The notes below the pieces were generated by a model that was not told where the DNA came from, made no database searches, and saw only the letters and a list, made by a program, of their open reading frames with translations. 64,000 nucleotides of DNA from Streptomyces bottropensis ATCC 25435 (GTDB taxonomy: Bacteria; Actinomycetota; Actinomycetes; Streptomycetales; Streptomycetaceae). Made by a program: the position numbers and the translations under genes. Shown here one piece after another: positions 57,144 to 64,000 of the stretch; the stretch's first letter is position 1; every line of letters starts with the position of its first letter. The stretch is taken from the NCBI RefSeq assembly GCF_000383595.1, contig NZ_KB911581.1, positions 7,027,519-7,091,518 of the forward strand, given 5' to 3'.

Positions 57144-57175
57144 TCAGGGGCGCGGGGAACTGCGCGAGAACCCCC
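57144..57175 (-). repeat. Inverted repeat, right arm
   Basis: Exact reverse complement of 56681-56712, 431 bp away. Together the arms bracket the low-complexity DNA between iclR and the PucR-type gene. Confidence 0.85.
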
Positions 57176-57265
57176 ACCCGAGCCGCACCCGCCACCCCTC
57201 CCGCACCCCCACCCACCCGGCGCGCACACCCCCGCCCCCGCCACCGGCACGCCACCCGGTGCCGG

Positions 57266-58510
57266 TCACCGTCGGGGGCGTGGATCTCCCAGTTCCCCCC
57301 GCAGCCGCTGCGCCCTCAGCACCAGCTCCAGCTCGAAGCGGCGGTCGGAGTCGTCGATCTCGTCGCCCCAGAGTTCGCGGATCTGCCGCAGGCGATAGCG
57401 AACGGTTTGCGGGTGCACACCAAGGCGGGCGGCGATCTCGGGTGCGCCGCCGCGGGTCTCCAGCCAGGCGAGGAGCGTCTCGGCGAGGCGGCGCCCATGG
57501 GTGGGGCCGCAGTGGGCCAGGGGCGCGAGGCAGCGCAGGGCGAGGTCGTCGATCAGCTCCTCGGGCTGGAGGAGGACAAGGGCCTCGGTGTGCTCGGTGC
57601 AGTGCAGGACCTCGCCGCCGGGCAGCAGCCGGCGCTCCATGAGACGGACGGCGGCCTCCGCCCAGCGCAGCGACTTCGCCGCGTCGGCCAGCGGCACCGG
57701 CGGGCCGATCGCGCCCGACCAGCCGGTCAGGGCCCGGTGGAGGAGTTCGGGGCGGCCGGCCGCGTCCGGTTCGGGGACGACCATGCGGGGTTGCTCGTAC
57801 TCCATGTCCAGCAGGACGCCCTGGCCGACGGCGGGGGCCATGGCCTCGCGGGCGGGCCGTAACAGGACCCCGACCGCGACCTTCTCCGGCAGGGTCCAGC
57901 CGATCCGGGCCGCGCGTTCGGTGAGCGCGTCCGCCGGGTCGCCCCGATGGTGCTCGGCGAGGAGGAGTTCCATCAACCGGCGTTGCAGTCGCAGCCGTTC
58001 GCCGGCCTGCCGGGCCGCCGCCTCCGCGTAGCCGCGCACCGACTGGTCCACCAGACCGTCCAGGTATTCGTACCCGGCGTCCACCAGCTCGTACATGGCG
58101 GGCGGCGGGATCTCCACACGCTGGCCGATCTCCGCGAAACGGCGCCAGGCCAGGCGTACGCCGAGCCGGTAGATCGCCTGCAGCGAGTCGAGGCTGCGGC
58201 CGTTCAGCCCCTCGCCGCGGCCGAACTCCTGGAAGACGCCGGGAGGAACGCGCGGCCGGCCCTCGGCGGTCTCCAGGTGCTGGACGAAGACCTCGATCGC
58301 GCGGCGGATGCCGATGAGCGCCATCGGCTCGCCGGAGTCGTCGAGGACGACGGGAAGGTGGGGGTACTCGCGGCGGATCTCGCGCAGGATCTCCTCGGCG
58401 AGGGCGGGGGCCTCGGCCATGGCGATCGCGGCGAACTCGCGCACCTGCAGGCGCGGCACGTCGTGCCAGGCGGAGCGGACGGTGACGGTTCCCGGGCCTC
58501 CGGTCGTCAC
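57266..58510 (-). CDS. PucR/CdaR-type transcriptional regulator (with TTA codon)
   Basis: 414 residues from GTG 58510. Helical N-terminal sensing region, a middle GGDEF-like segment (about 205-330), and the C-terminal HTH_30 (IAARLGVHPQTVRYRLRQIRELWG). Same class as FasR in this window but not close to it. Codon 217 (57862-57860) is TTA. The upstream small membrane-protein gene ends 3 bp before it, so the two are cotranscribed. Target genes unknown; no metabolic gene adjoins. Confidence 0.9.
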   Translation of the reverse strand: MTTGGPGTVTVRSAWHDVPRLQVREFAAIAMAEAPALAEEILREIRREYPHLPVVLDDSGEPMALIGIRRAIEVFVQHLETAEGRPRVPPGVFQEFGRGEGLNGRSLDSLQAIYRLGVRLAWRRFAEIGQRVEIPPPAMYELVDAGYEYLDGLVDQSVRGYAEAAARQAGERLRLQRRLMELLLAEHHRGDPADALTERAARIGWTLPEKVAVGVLLRPAREAMAPAVGQGVLLDMEYEQPRMVVPEPDAAGRPELLHRALTGWSGAIGPPVPLADAAKSLRWAEAAVRLMERRLLPGGEVLHCTEHTEALVLLQPEELIDDLALRCLAPLAHCGPTHGRRLAETLLAWLETRGGAPEIAARLGVHPQTVRYRLRQIRELWGDEIDDSDRRFELELVLRAQRLRGELGDPRPRR

Positions 58511-58513
58511 CCC

Positions 58514-58666
58514 TCAGCGCTCCTGACCGGCGTTCTCATAGGTGATGAGCGGGGTGTTCGGCTGGTCCGGGGTGGCGTCGAGCAGGGCGACGGCGCCGAA
58601 CGCGGCCCCCACGGCGAGAGCGGCGGCGACCGCCATGGTCAGCGCGGCGGCGAGCAGTCTGGACAT
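58514..58666 (-). CDS. Small membrane protein (DUF2613-like)
   Basis: 50 residues: one hydrophobic helix (LLAAALTMAVAAALAVGAAFGAVALL) and a short tail DATPDQPNTPLITYENAGQER. It resembles the short actinobacterial DUF2613 proteins, as judged by size and the AAFGAVALL-like helix. Start ATG 58666. It lies 3 bp upstream of the PucR-type gene and divergent from the DUF3068 gene. Function unknown. Confidence 0.7.
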   Translation of the reverse strand: MSRLLAAALTMAVAAALAVGAAFGAVALLDATPDQPNTPLITYENAGQER

Positions 58667-58738
58667 CGCAGGGGCAGCCTCTCGGTCGACAGGTCGTCCC
58701 CACCCAGGGCACCCCGCGGACTCAGTGTCAGCAATGCA

Positions 58739-58768
58739 TTGACACTGCGTCAAGACTCCGCCTACGGT
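58739..58768 (+). promoter_or_regulatory. Promoter of the DUF3068 gene
   Basis: TTGACA (58739-58744), 18-base spacer, TACGGT (58763-58768). TTGACA is part of a near-palindrome TGTCAGCAATGCATTGACA (58726-58744) with AATGCATT in the middle, which may be a regulator site for this promoter or the divergent one. Confidence 0.6.
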
Positions 58769-58888
58769 TCCCGGCCCATACACAGCCCCCACCCCCAGCC
58801 CCCGTCCGCACGCGCACATTCCCCCAGGCGTCGCACTTTCCGCACGCCTACCCGAGTCGCACCTCCCAACGCCCCCTGGAGTGCCCGG

Positions 58889-59866
58889 ATGCGCCGTACA
58901 GCTTCACCACTCTCGCTGGTCCTGCTGGGCCTCGGCACGTTTCTGCTGGTCCTCGCGCCCTTGCTCGCCTGGTACGTGGAGCCGAGAGCAGCCGTGAATC
59001 CGATCGACATCGACACGACCGCCGTCTACTCCGGCACCGGCAGCGTCTTCGACGTCGAGCAGGTGAAGACCGTGCCGGACCAGGAGATCACCGTGACCCA
59101 GCGGGTACGCGGCGATGTGGCCGAAAGTGAGCGCAGCGGGGCCGCGGTGTGGGACGTGATCACCTCGGTCGACACCGACAAGTCGCTGCCGGCGGCCGAT
59201 CCGCACGACGCGCTGGACTTCTCCCCGCACCGCTGGGTCAGCGACCGGAGGACCAACCGGCCCGTGCACTGCTGCGACGAGAAGCCGTACTTCGAGGGCG
59301 AGGCGTACCTGAAGTTCCCCTTCGACGTGCAGAAGCGTTCCTACCGCTGGTGGGACAACACGCTCGGCGCGACGGTGACGCTCCACTACGAGGGCCGGAA
59401 GAAGATCCGGGGCTACGAGGGGCTGCGCTTCACGGCGAAGGTTCCGGCCACGAAGACCGGCACCCGACTGGTCCCCGGCGCACTCGTCGACGAGCCGGGC
59501 CGGCCGCAGGTGCTCGCCGAGGAGTGGTACGCCAACCACGGTCTCGAACTGGTCGTCGACCAGAGCACGGGACGCGTGCTCTACGCGCAGACCGGCCCGC
59601 GCCGGACGCTGCGGGCGCCGGGCGGCACCGAGGACGCGGCGGTGCTGCTCGACAGCCAGAAGCTCGCCTTCACCCCGGCGACGCAGAAGTTCGCGGTGGA
59701 CCAGGCGGAGAAGGACAGCGGACTGCTGCGCCTGGTGGGGCGGACGGTGCCGATCGGTGCCACTGTGGTCGGTTTCGTCCTCGCCGTGGCCGGTGCCGTT
59801 CTGGTCGCACGTGGCAGGCGGCGCCCCGATACGTCCGAGTCGTCCCAGGAAGAGATCACGATGTGA
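58889..59866 (+). CDS. DUF3068 (PorA-like) membrane-anchored protein
   Basis: 325 residues. One helix near the N-terminus (LSLVLLGLGTFLLVLAPLLAWYV), a large outer domain (VYSGTGSVFD, VTQRVRGDV, SPHRWVSDRRTNRPVHCCDEKP, FKFP-like LKFPFDVQKRSYRWWD), and a second helix near the C-terminus (IGATVVGFVLAVAGAVLVA) followed by a short cytoplasmic tail. The family is actinobacterial and of unknown function. Its neighbours here are envelope-glycan genes. GGAG precedes the ATG at 58889. Confidence 0.9.
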   Translation: MRRTASPLSLVLLGLGTFLLVLAPLLAWYVEPRAAVNPIDIDTTAVYSGTGSVFDVEQVKTVPDQEITVTQRVRGDVAESERSGAAVWDVITSVDTDKSLPAADPHDALDFSPHRWVSDRRTNRPVHCCDEKPYFEGEAYLKFPFDVQKRSYRWWDNTLGATVTLHYEGRKKIRGYEGLRFTAKVPATKTGTRLVPGALVDEPGRPQVLAEEWYANHGLELVVDQSTGRVLYAQTGPRRTLRAPGGTEDAAVLLDSQKLAFTPATQKFAVDQAEKDSGLLRLVGRTVPIGATVVGFVLAVAGAVLVARGRRRPDTSESSQEEITM

Positions 59867-60174
59867 CAGGGCGTCAGTTGAATAAACCCCGGAAATTGTC
59901 ACGCCGGTGAGTAGCAGCTTCGTACCGCTGGGCGAAAACTGTCCACCCCACCTGAGCACAGCCCACCCACACCTCACCCACAGCGACTCCCGGCAATCCC
60001 CCGCAACTCCGAGCACCTCCCAGCACTTTCCAGCACCTGCAAGCACCTTCCAGCACCTTCGAGGAACGAGAGAACCGAACGACCCCACCCGGACCCCCGC
60101 CCACTGGAACATCCCCCACGGCGAACGTCCTTCTCCCCGCTGAGTTCCGCACCCCGAGACGAGTTGGAGCACCC
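59867..60174. other. 308-bp intergenic region
   Basis: Holds the 10-bp repeat run (60011-60060) and presumably the promoter of the glycosyltransferase operon. Slightly less GC-rich near 59870-59900 (GAATAAACCCCGGAAATTG). No clear hairpin. Confidence 0.55.
60011..60060 (+). repeat. 10-bp tandem repeat run
   Basis: Five consecutive units with consensus cagcaccttc (gagcacctcc, cagcactttc, cagcacctgc, aagcaccttc, cagcaccttc). About one unit per helical turn, 115 bp before the glycosyltransferase start. Confidence 0.8.
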
Positions 60175-61326
60175 ATGCCCCAGCACGTGCCGTTCTCGCT
60201 GGTCGAGGTGTTTCCGCGCCTTGATCAGCACCGGTCCGCAGGCCCCCCGCAGCCCCGCCGGATCGTCTTTCTCGCCCGCCGTGACCTCGGTAATCCGGCG
60301 GCGGGGGGCTCCGAGCTCCTCGTCGACCGGCTCGCCGACGGCCTGACCCGGCTCGGCCACCAGGTCACCCTGCTGTGCGGCGGCCCCGCCGCCTACCGCG
60401 ACTACCGGGTCGTGTCGGCGGGCGGCGACCTGAGCCACCATCTGCGCGCCAGATCGGCCCTGGCCCGGCAGGTCGGCGACTGCGACCTGCTGGTCGAGGT
60501 GTGCAACGGCATGCCCTACCTCGCCCCGCTCTGGCACCAGGGCCCCACGCTGTGCCTGGTCAACCATGTGCACACGGATCTGTGGCAGTTGCGGTTCGGC
60601 GGCGCGCTGGCGCCGGCCGCGCGGCTCGGCCGCAGACTCGAACACTGGTCGCTGACCGCCGCGCAGCGCCGCAATCTCGTGGTCGCCGTCTCCTCCTCCA
60701 CGGCCGGCGCGCTCCGCGACATCGGCGTGGAGCGGGAGCGCATACGCGTCGTGCACAACGGGGTCGAGGAGCCGGGGCCGCGTGCCGAGCGGTCGGCCGA
60801 GCCGCTGTTCGTGGCCGTGGGCCGACTGGTCGAGTACAAGCGGATCGATCTGTTGCTGCGGCTGTGGGAACGGGTGCGGCCGGTGACGGGCGGGAGGCTC
60901 GTGATCGTCGGGGACGGGCCCGAACGGGCGCCGCTGCAGGCGATGGCCGGGCCCGGGGTCGAGTTCGCCGGGCACGTGTCCGAGGAGGAGAAGCACCGGC
61001 TGCTGTGCGCGGCCTGGCTGCTGCTCCATCCCTCCGCCGTGGAGGGCTGGGGGCTCGTCGTCACGGAGGCCGCCGTGCGGGAGACGCCCTCGATCGCCTT
61101 CGACGTGCCCGGCCTGCGGGACTCCGTCGTGGACGGGGAGACCGGGGTGCTGGCCCGGGGCGAGTCCTCCTTCGCCGCCGCGTGGGGTGCGCTGGCCCTG
61201 TCGACCGATCGGCGGGTGCTGATGGGGAAGGCCGCCCGGGAGCGGGCCGCGCACTACCGGTGGGGGCACACGGTCCGGCAGTTCCGGGCGGTGGCCGCGG
61301 AGGCGGTGCGGGGTTGGTCGCCTTGA
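60175..61326 (+). CDS. Glycosyltransferase family 4 protein
   Basis: 383 residues, GT-B fold. N-terminal acceptor domain begins RRIVFLARRDLGNPAAGGSELLVDRLADGL. The donor domain has VGRLVEYKRIDLLLRLWE, VIVGDGPER, and the SAVEGWGLVVTEA Glu-x7-Glu-like motif of GT4 enzymes. No membrane segment. Sugar donor unknown. Operon with the methyltransferase and AftD-like genes suggests a role in a surface glycan or glycolipid. Confidence 0.92.
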   Translation: MPQHVPFSLVEVFPRLDQHRSAGPPQPRRIVFLARRDLGNPAAGGSELLVDRLADGLTRLGHQVTLLCGGPAAYRDYRVVSAGGDLSHHLRARSALARQVGDCDLLVEVCNGMPYLAPLWHQGPTLCLVNHVHTDLWQLRFGGALAPAARLGRRLEHWSLTAAQRRNLVVAVSSSTAGALRDIGVERERIRVVHNGVEEPGPRAERSAEPLFVAVGRLVEYKRIDLLLRLWERVRPVTGGRLVIVGDGPERAPLQAMAGPGVEFAGHVSEEEKHRLLCAAWLLLHPSAVEGWGLVVTEAAVRETPSIAFDVPGLRDSVVDGETGVLARGESSFAAAWGALALSTDRRVLMGKAARERAAHYRWGHTVRQFRAVAAEAVRGWSP

Positions 61327-61442
61327 GCGCGAAACGGGGTGCCGCGACACCGCGTTGGCGAGCGCGGGTGCGTGGTGGCCGGTCGCTTCCCCATCGCGGC
61401 GGAGCACAGGGCACACCCCTGCGCCCCTTTCGCGACCCCTCG

Positions 61443-62156
61443 GTGAAACGCTCCGTGTCCCTCTTCCGGGCGTTCATGCGGGAGCAGGACGATCCGGAGT
61501 ACTGCTACACGCTGCTCGCGCGTGACGCCGTCGACCAGGTCGAGGCGTACGGCGGCCGGCCCGTGGACGGGCTGACCGTCGTCGATGTCGGCGGTGGCAG
61601 CGGGTACTTCACCGAGGAGTTCCGGCGGCGGGGTGCCCAGGCGTATCTCTTCGAGCCGGACCTGAGGGAGTTGGGGACCAAGCCGCCCGACGGGTCCGTC
61701 GTCGCCGACGGGTATCTCCTCCCCCTGGCCGACGGGATCGCGGACGTCACCTTCACCTCCAACGTGCTGGAGCACGTCGCCGATCCGCCGACCTTCCTCA
61801 GCGAACTCGCGCGGGTCACCCGGCCCGGCGGGCTGATCTACGTGTCGTTCACGAACTGGCTGTCTCCCTGGGGCGGGCACGAGTGGGCGCCCTGGCACTA
61901 CCTGGGGGCCGACCGGGCGCGGGCCCGCTATCGGCGCCGTACGGGCAAGGACGCCAAGCACACCCTCGGCGAGAACCTCTTCGCCGTGCACATCGGACGC
62001 ACTCTGCGGCAGGTGCGCGGCCGGGACGACGTGACGGTCGTGTCGGCGCGCTCCCGCTACTGGCCGTTTCTCGCGGAGACCGTCGTGAAGGCGCCGGGAC
62101 TGCGTGAGTTCGCCACCTGGAACCTCCTCCTCATCCTCCGGCGGTGTCCACCATGA
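61443..62156 (+). CDS. Class I SAM-dependent methyltransferase
   Basis: 237 residues if begun at GTG 61443 (MKRSVSLFRAFMREQDD). SAM motif I is VVDVGGGSGYFTEEF, with acidic loop FEPDL and the post-II segment FTSNVLEHVADPPTFLSELARVTRPGG. Methyltransferase_11/23-like; acceptor unknown, but family members beside glycosyltransferases often methylate sugars. The start is uncertain, as no clear ribosome site is present and the frame is open back past the glycosyltransferase stop. Overlaps the next gene by 4 bp (ATGA). Confidence 0.87.
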   Translation: MKRSVSLFRAFMREQDDPEYCYTLLARDAVDQVEAYGGRPVDGLTVVDVGGGSGYFTEEFRRRGAQAYLFEPDLRELGTKPPDGSVVADGYLLPLADGIADVTFTSNVLEHVADPPTFLSELARVTRPGGLIYVSFTNWLSPWGGHEWAPWHYLGADRARARYRRRTGKDAKHTLGENLFAVHIGRTLRQVRGRDDVTVVSARSRYWPFLAETVVKAPGLREFATWNLLLILRRCPP

Positions 62157-64000
62157 CGAGCACGGTCCAGGCTCCACCCCCCGCGCCGGTACGGCCCGCG
62201 GGCACGACCGAGGGACCTCCCGAGGGCCCCCGGTCGCGGCGCTGGCTGCTGGGATTCTGGGCCGTGGTGTTCGTCCTGCTGGTCGCCGCCCAACCGGGCC
62301 GGCAGACCTTCGACACCAAGCTCGGCGTCACCACCGACCCGTGGCAGTTCGTCTCCGACCTCGGTCAGCTGTGGCACGACCGGGGCGGGTTCGGCGGCAT
62401 CCAGGACCAGTACGTCGGATACCTGTGGCCGATGCTGCCGTACTACGGGCTGACCGATCTGGTCGGGCTGCCGGTGTGGCTGGCGGAGCGGCTGTGGCTG
62501 TCGCTGATCGTGTCGGTGGCCTTCTGGGGCGCGCTGCGGCTGGCGGAGCGGCTGGGCGTGGGAAGTTCGGCGTCGAGGCTGCTCGCCGCCTCGGCCTACG
62601 CGCTGTGGCCCGTGTTCACCACCGTCGTCGGGTCGACCTCGGCCGCCGCGCTGCCGGGGGCGTTCCTGCCGTGGGTGCTGCTGCCGCTGACGAACGAGCG
62701 GTACAGCGCGCGGGTGGCCGCCCTGCGGTCGGCGCTCGTCATCCCCTTCATGGGCGGGGTCAACGCGTCCGCGACCCTGGCCTCGCTGCTGCCCGTGGGG
62801 CTGTATCTGCTCACCCGCAGGCCGGGGCCCCGGCAGCGCGGGCTGATCGCCTGGTGGGTGCCGGGGGTGCTCCTGGCGACCGCGTGGTGGGTGGTCCCGC
62901 TGCTGCTGCTCGGCTTCTACGGCGAGAACTTCCTTCCCTACGTGGAGAGTTCGCAGACGACGACGGCCACGATGTCCGCCACCGAGGCGCTGCGCGGCGC
63001 CGGGAACTGGGTGGGCTATCTGAACTTCGGTGAGCCCTGGCTGCCGGCCGGCTGGTCCGTCGCCGCGTCCGTGGTCGTCATCCTGGCGTCGGCGGTGGCC
63101 GCGGGGCTGGGGCTGGCCGGGCTGGCCCGGCGGGACATGCCCGAGCGCCGGTGGCTGGTGCTGACCGTGCTGGTGGTCGCGCTGTTCACCCTGGCCGGGT
63201 ACGGCGGCGCGTTCGGGGCGCCCTTCCACGGGGTGGTCCAGGACTGGCTGAACGGGGGCCTCGTGCCCTTCCGGAACATCTACAAGTTCCAGACGGGGCT
63301 GGCTCTCGCGCTCGTCCTCGGGCTCGCGCACCTGGTGGGCGTGGCCGCTCGGGCGCAGGGGGCCCGGCGGGTGCGGGGGCGGCGGTTCGCGCCGCTGGTC
63401 GCGGCCTTCCTGGTCGTACCGGGACTGCTGTGGCCGTACCTCAACGGGTCGGTCCTGCAACCGGGTTCGTTCCAGGAGCTGCCCAAGTACTGGCAGGCGA
63501 CGGCGAACTGGCTGGAGAAGTACTCCCCGGACTCCCGCGCACTGGTCGTACCGGCCACCGCGCACGGCATCCACACCTGGGGCACCACCGTCGACCAGCC
63601 CCTCGACGTCCTCGCCGACTCCCGCTGGGCACAGCGCGACTACGTCCCCTTCGGCACCCCCGGCAACCGGCGCGCCATGGACGCCGTCGAGCAGGCACTG
63701 CTGACCGGGGGCGAAGTCCCCGGTCTGGGCGACTACTTGAGCCGTGCGGGCCTGTACTACGTCGTCGTACGCAACGACCTGGACCCCGACCAGATCGGCG
63801 CGGTGCCGACGGCGACCGTGAAGCGGACCCTTGAGCAGTCCGGGTACGAGCGGGTGACCGGGCTCGGGCCGGTGATGACCGGCGGACGGATCGCCGAGGG
63901 CACCCCGATGCAGGTCGAGGGCCTGTACGCGCGACAGCGGGCCGTGGAGATCTACCGCCCGGCCGAGGACGTGCCGCGCCCCGGGCAGGCCGGGCTGAAG
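62153..64000 (+). CDS. AftD-like alpha-(1->3)-arabinofuranosyltransferase (3' end beyond window)
   Basis: 616 codons are visible, frame open to the last base. After a Pro-rich start, about ten membrane helices in a GT-C pattern (WLLGFWAVVFVLLVAAQPG; first loop DTKLGVTTDPWQFVSDLGQLW with Asp/Glu candidates; YVGYLWPMLPYY). A soluble part begins near 450 (LPKYWQATANWLEKYSPDSRALVVPAT). This matches the DUF3367/AftD family of decaprenyl-phosphoarabinose-using transferases of mycobacteria. Streptomyces lacks mycolyl-arabinogalactan, so the acceptor here is probably another cell-surface glycan. Confidence 0.88.
   Translation, partial: MTSTVQAPPPAPVRPAGTTEGPPEGPRSRRWLLGFWAVVFVLLVAAQPGRQTFDTKLGVTTDPWQFVSDLGQLWHDRGGFGGIQDQYVGYLWPMLPYYGLTDLVGLPVWLAERLWLSLIVSVAFWGALRLAERLGVGSSASRLLAASAYALWPVFTTVVGSTSAAALPGAFLPWVLLPLTNERYSARVAALRSALVIPFMGGVNASATLASLLPVGLYLLTRRPGPRQRGLIAWWVPGVLLATAWWVVPLLLLGFYGENFLPYVESSQTTTATMSATEALRGAGNWVGYLNFGEPWLPAGWSVAASVVVILASAVAAGLGLAGLARRDMPERRWLVLTVLVVALFTLAGYGGAFGAPFHGVVQDWLNGGLVPFRNIYKFQTGLALALVLGLAHLVGVAARAQGARRVRGRRFAPLVAAFLVVPGLLWPYLNGSVLQPGSFQELPKYWQATANWLEKYSPDSRALVVPATAHGIHTWGTTVDQPLDVLADSRWAQRDYVPFGTPGNRRAMDAVEQALLTGGEVPGLGDYLSRAGLYYVVVRNDLDPDQIGAVPTATVKRTLEQSGYERVTGLGPVMTGGRIAEGTPMQVEGLYARQRAVEIYRPAEDVPRPGQAGLK

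Larger units (their letters stand above)
56507..57265. other. 759-bp non-coding region with inverted repeats and low complexity
   Basis: Contains the iclR operator-like dyad, one arm of a perfect 32-bp inverted repeat (56681-56712), a hairpin (56711-56740), a run of about 9-bp GCCTCCAGG units (56849-56979), further Pro/Arg-like GC-rich stretches with CTTTCAG/CTGAAAG pairs, and the other arm (57144-57175). Long open frames here are products of the base composition. Confidence 0.75.

Noticed and set aside
56541..57398. Proline/arginine-rich open frame between iclR and the PucR gene
   Set aside because: Arises from tandem GCCTCC units and inverted repeats. No start context or conserved sequence.

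Overview
The window is chromosomal DNA of a Streptomyces or very close relative. GC content is very high, GTG starts are frequent, leucine TTA codons are rare, and the gene content (FasR-type fatty-acid locus, DUF3145, SCO2400-family protein, AfsR/SARP regulator, HTH/HExxH/membrane trio) is streptomycete. The order fasR-fabD-fabH-acpP-fabF and the later chvE-mmsA-mmsB-galM block match what I remember of the Streptomyces coelicolor SCO2386 to about SCO2425 segment. No tRNA, rRNA, CRISPR array or insertion sequence was seen.

Layout. 1-7.2 kb: the C-terminal end of a membrane Ser/Thr kinase, a pirin, then the type II fatty-acid synthase operon (fasR, fabD, fabH, acpP, fabF), closed by a strong terminator. 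7.2-22.3 kb: mostly single genes, including DUF3145, two SGNH hydrolases, aldose epimerase, a GH3 beta-glucosidase facing a TetR regulator, a secreted pyroglutamyl-peptidase homologue with Ser in place of the catalytic Cys, an EI24 membrane protein, a TetR regulator with a perfect palindromic operator, an atypical kinase, a serine hydrolase, a quinone-oxidoreductase-like enzyme facing a MarR regulator, and a GNAT acetyltransferase. 22.3-38.3 kb: a carbohydrate block with a YtfQRT-YjfF type pentose/furanose importer and LacI regulator on the minus strand, then on the plus strand a sugar-acid dehydratase (enolase superfamily), a zinc dehydrogenase, an uncharacterised TIM-barrel-like protein, a ChvE-MmsAB importer and a mutarotase. 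38.5-45.1 kb: an aminotransferase with a long Pro/Ala/Met-rich repeat tail, an orphan solute-binding lipoprotein, an RsbW-like ATPase, an Rrf2 regulator and a GH51 arabinofuranosidase. 45.5-48.3 kb: a tightly overlapping HTH / HExxH protease / membrane-protein trio with paired palindromes upstream. 48.4-54.8 kb: a lipoprotein, two I36-type secreted inhibitors, a large AfsR-type SARP regulator and an AraC regulator. 54.8-56.6 kb: an SMP-30 lactonase overlapping an IclR regulator. 56.6-57.3 kb: a non-coding, low-complexity region bracketed by inverted repeats. 57.3-64 kb: a PucR-type regulator with a small membrane protein, then an envelope-glycan group (DUF3068, glycosyltransferase, methyltransferase, start of an AftD-like arabinofuranosyltransferase).

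How the parts may work together: the zinc dehydrogenase, SMP-30 lactonase and enolase-superfamily dehydratase are the first three steps of a non-phosphorylating oxidative sugar pathway. Two importers, a mutarotase and an arabinofuranosidase could feed it. A recurring motif (CGAAATWTCGAAC and relatives) lies upstream of the YtfQ operon, the dehydratase and the TIM-barrel gene, and a related element lies upstream of the IclR-lactonase pair 22 kb away, suggesting one dispersed regulon. Five genes carry a TTA codon (SGNH lipoprotein, GH3 glucosidase, atypical kinase, AraC regulator, PucR regulator), so they may depend on the bldA tRNA.
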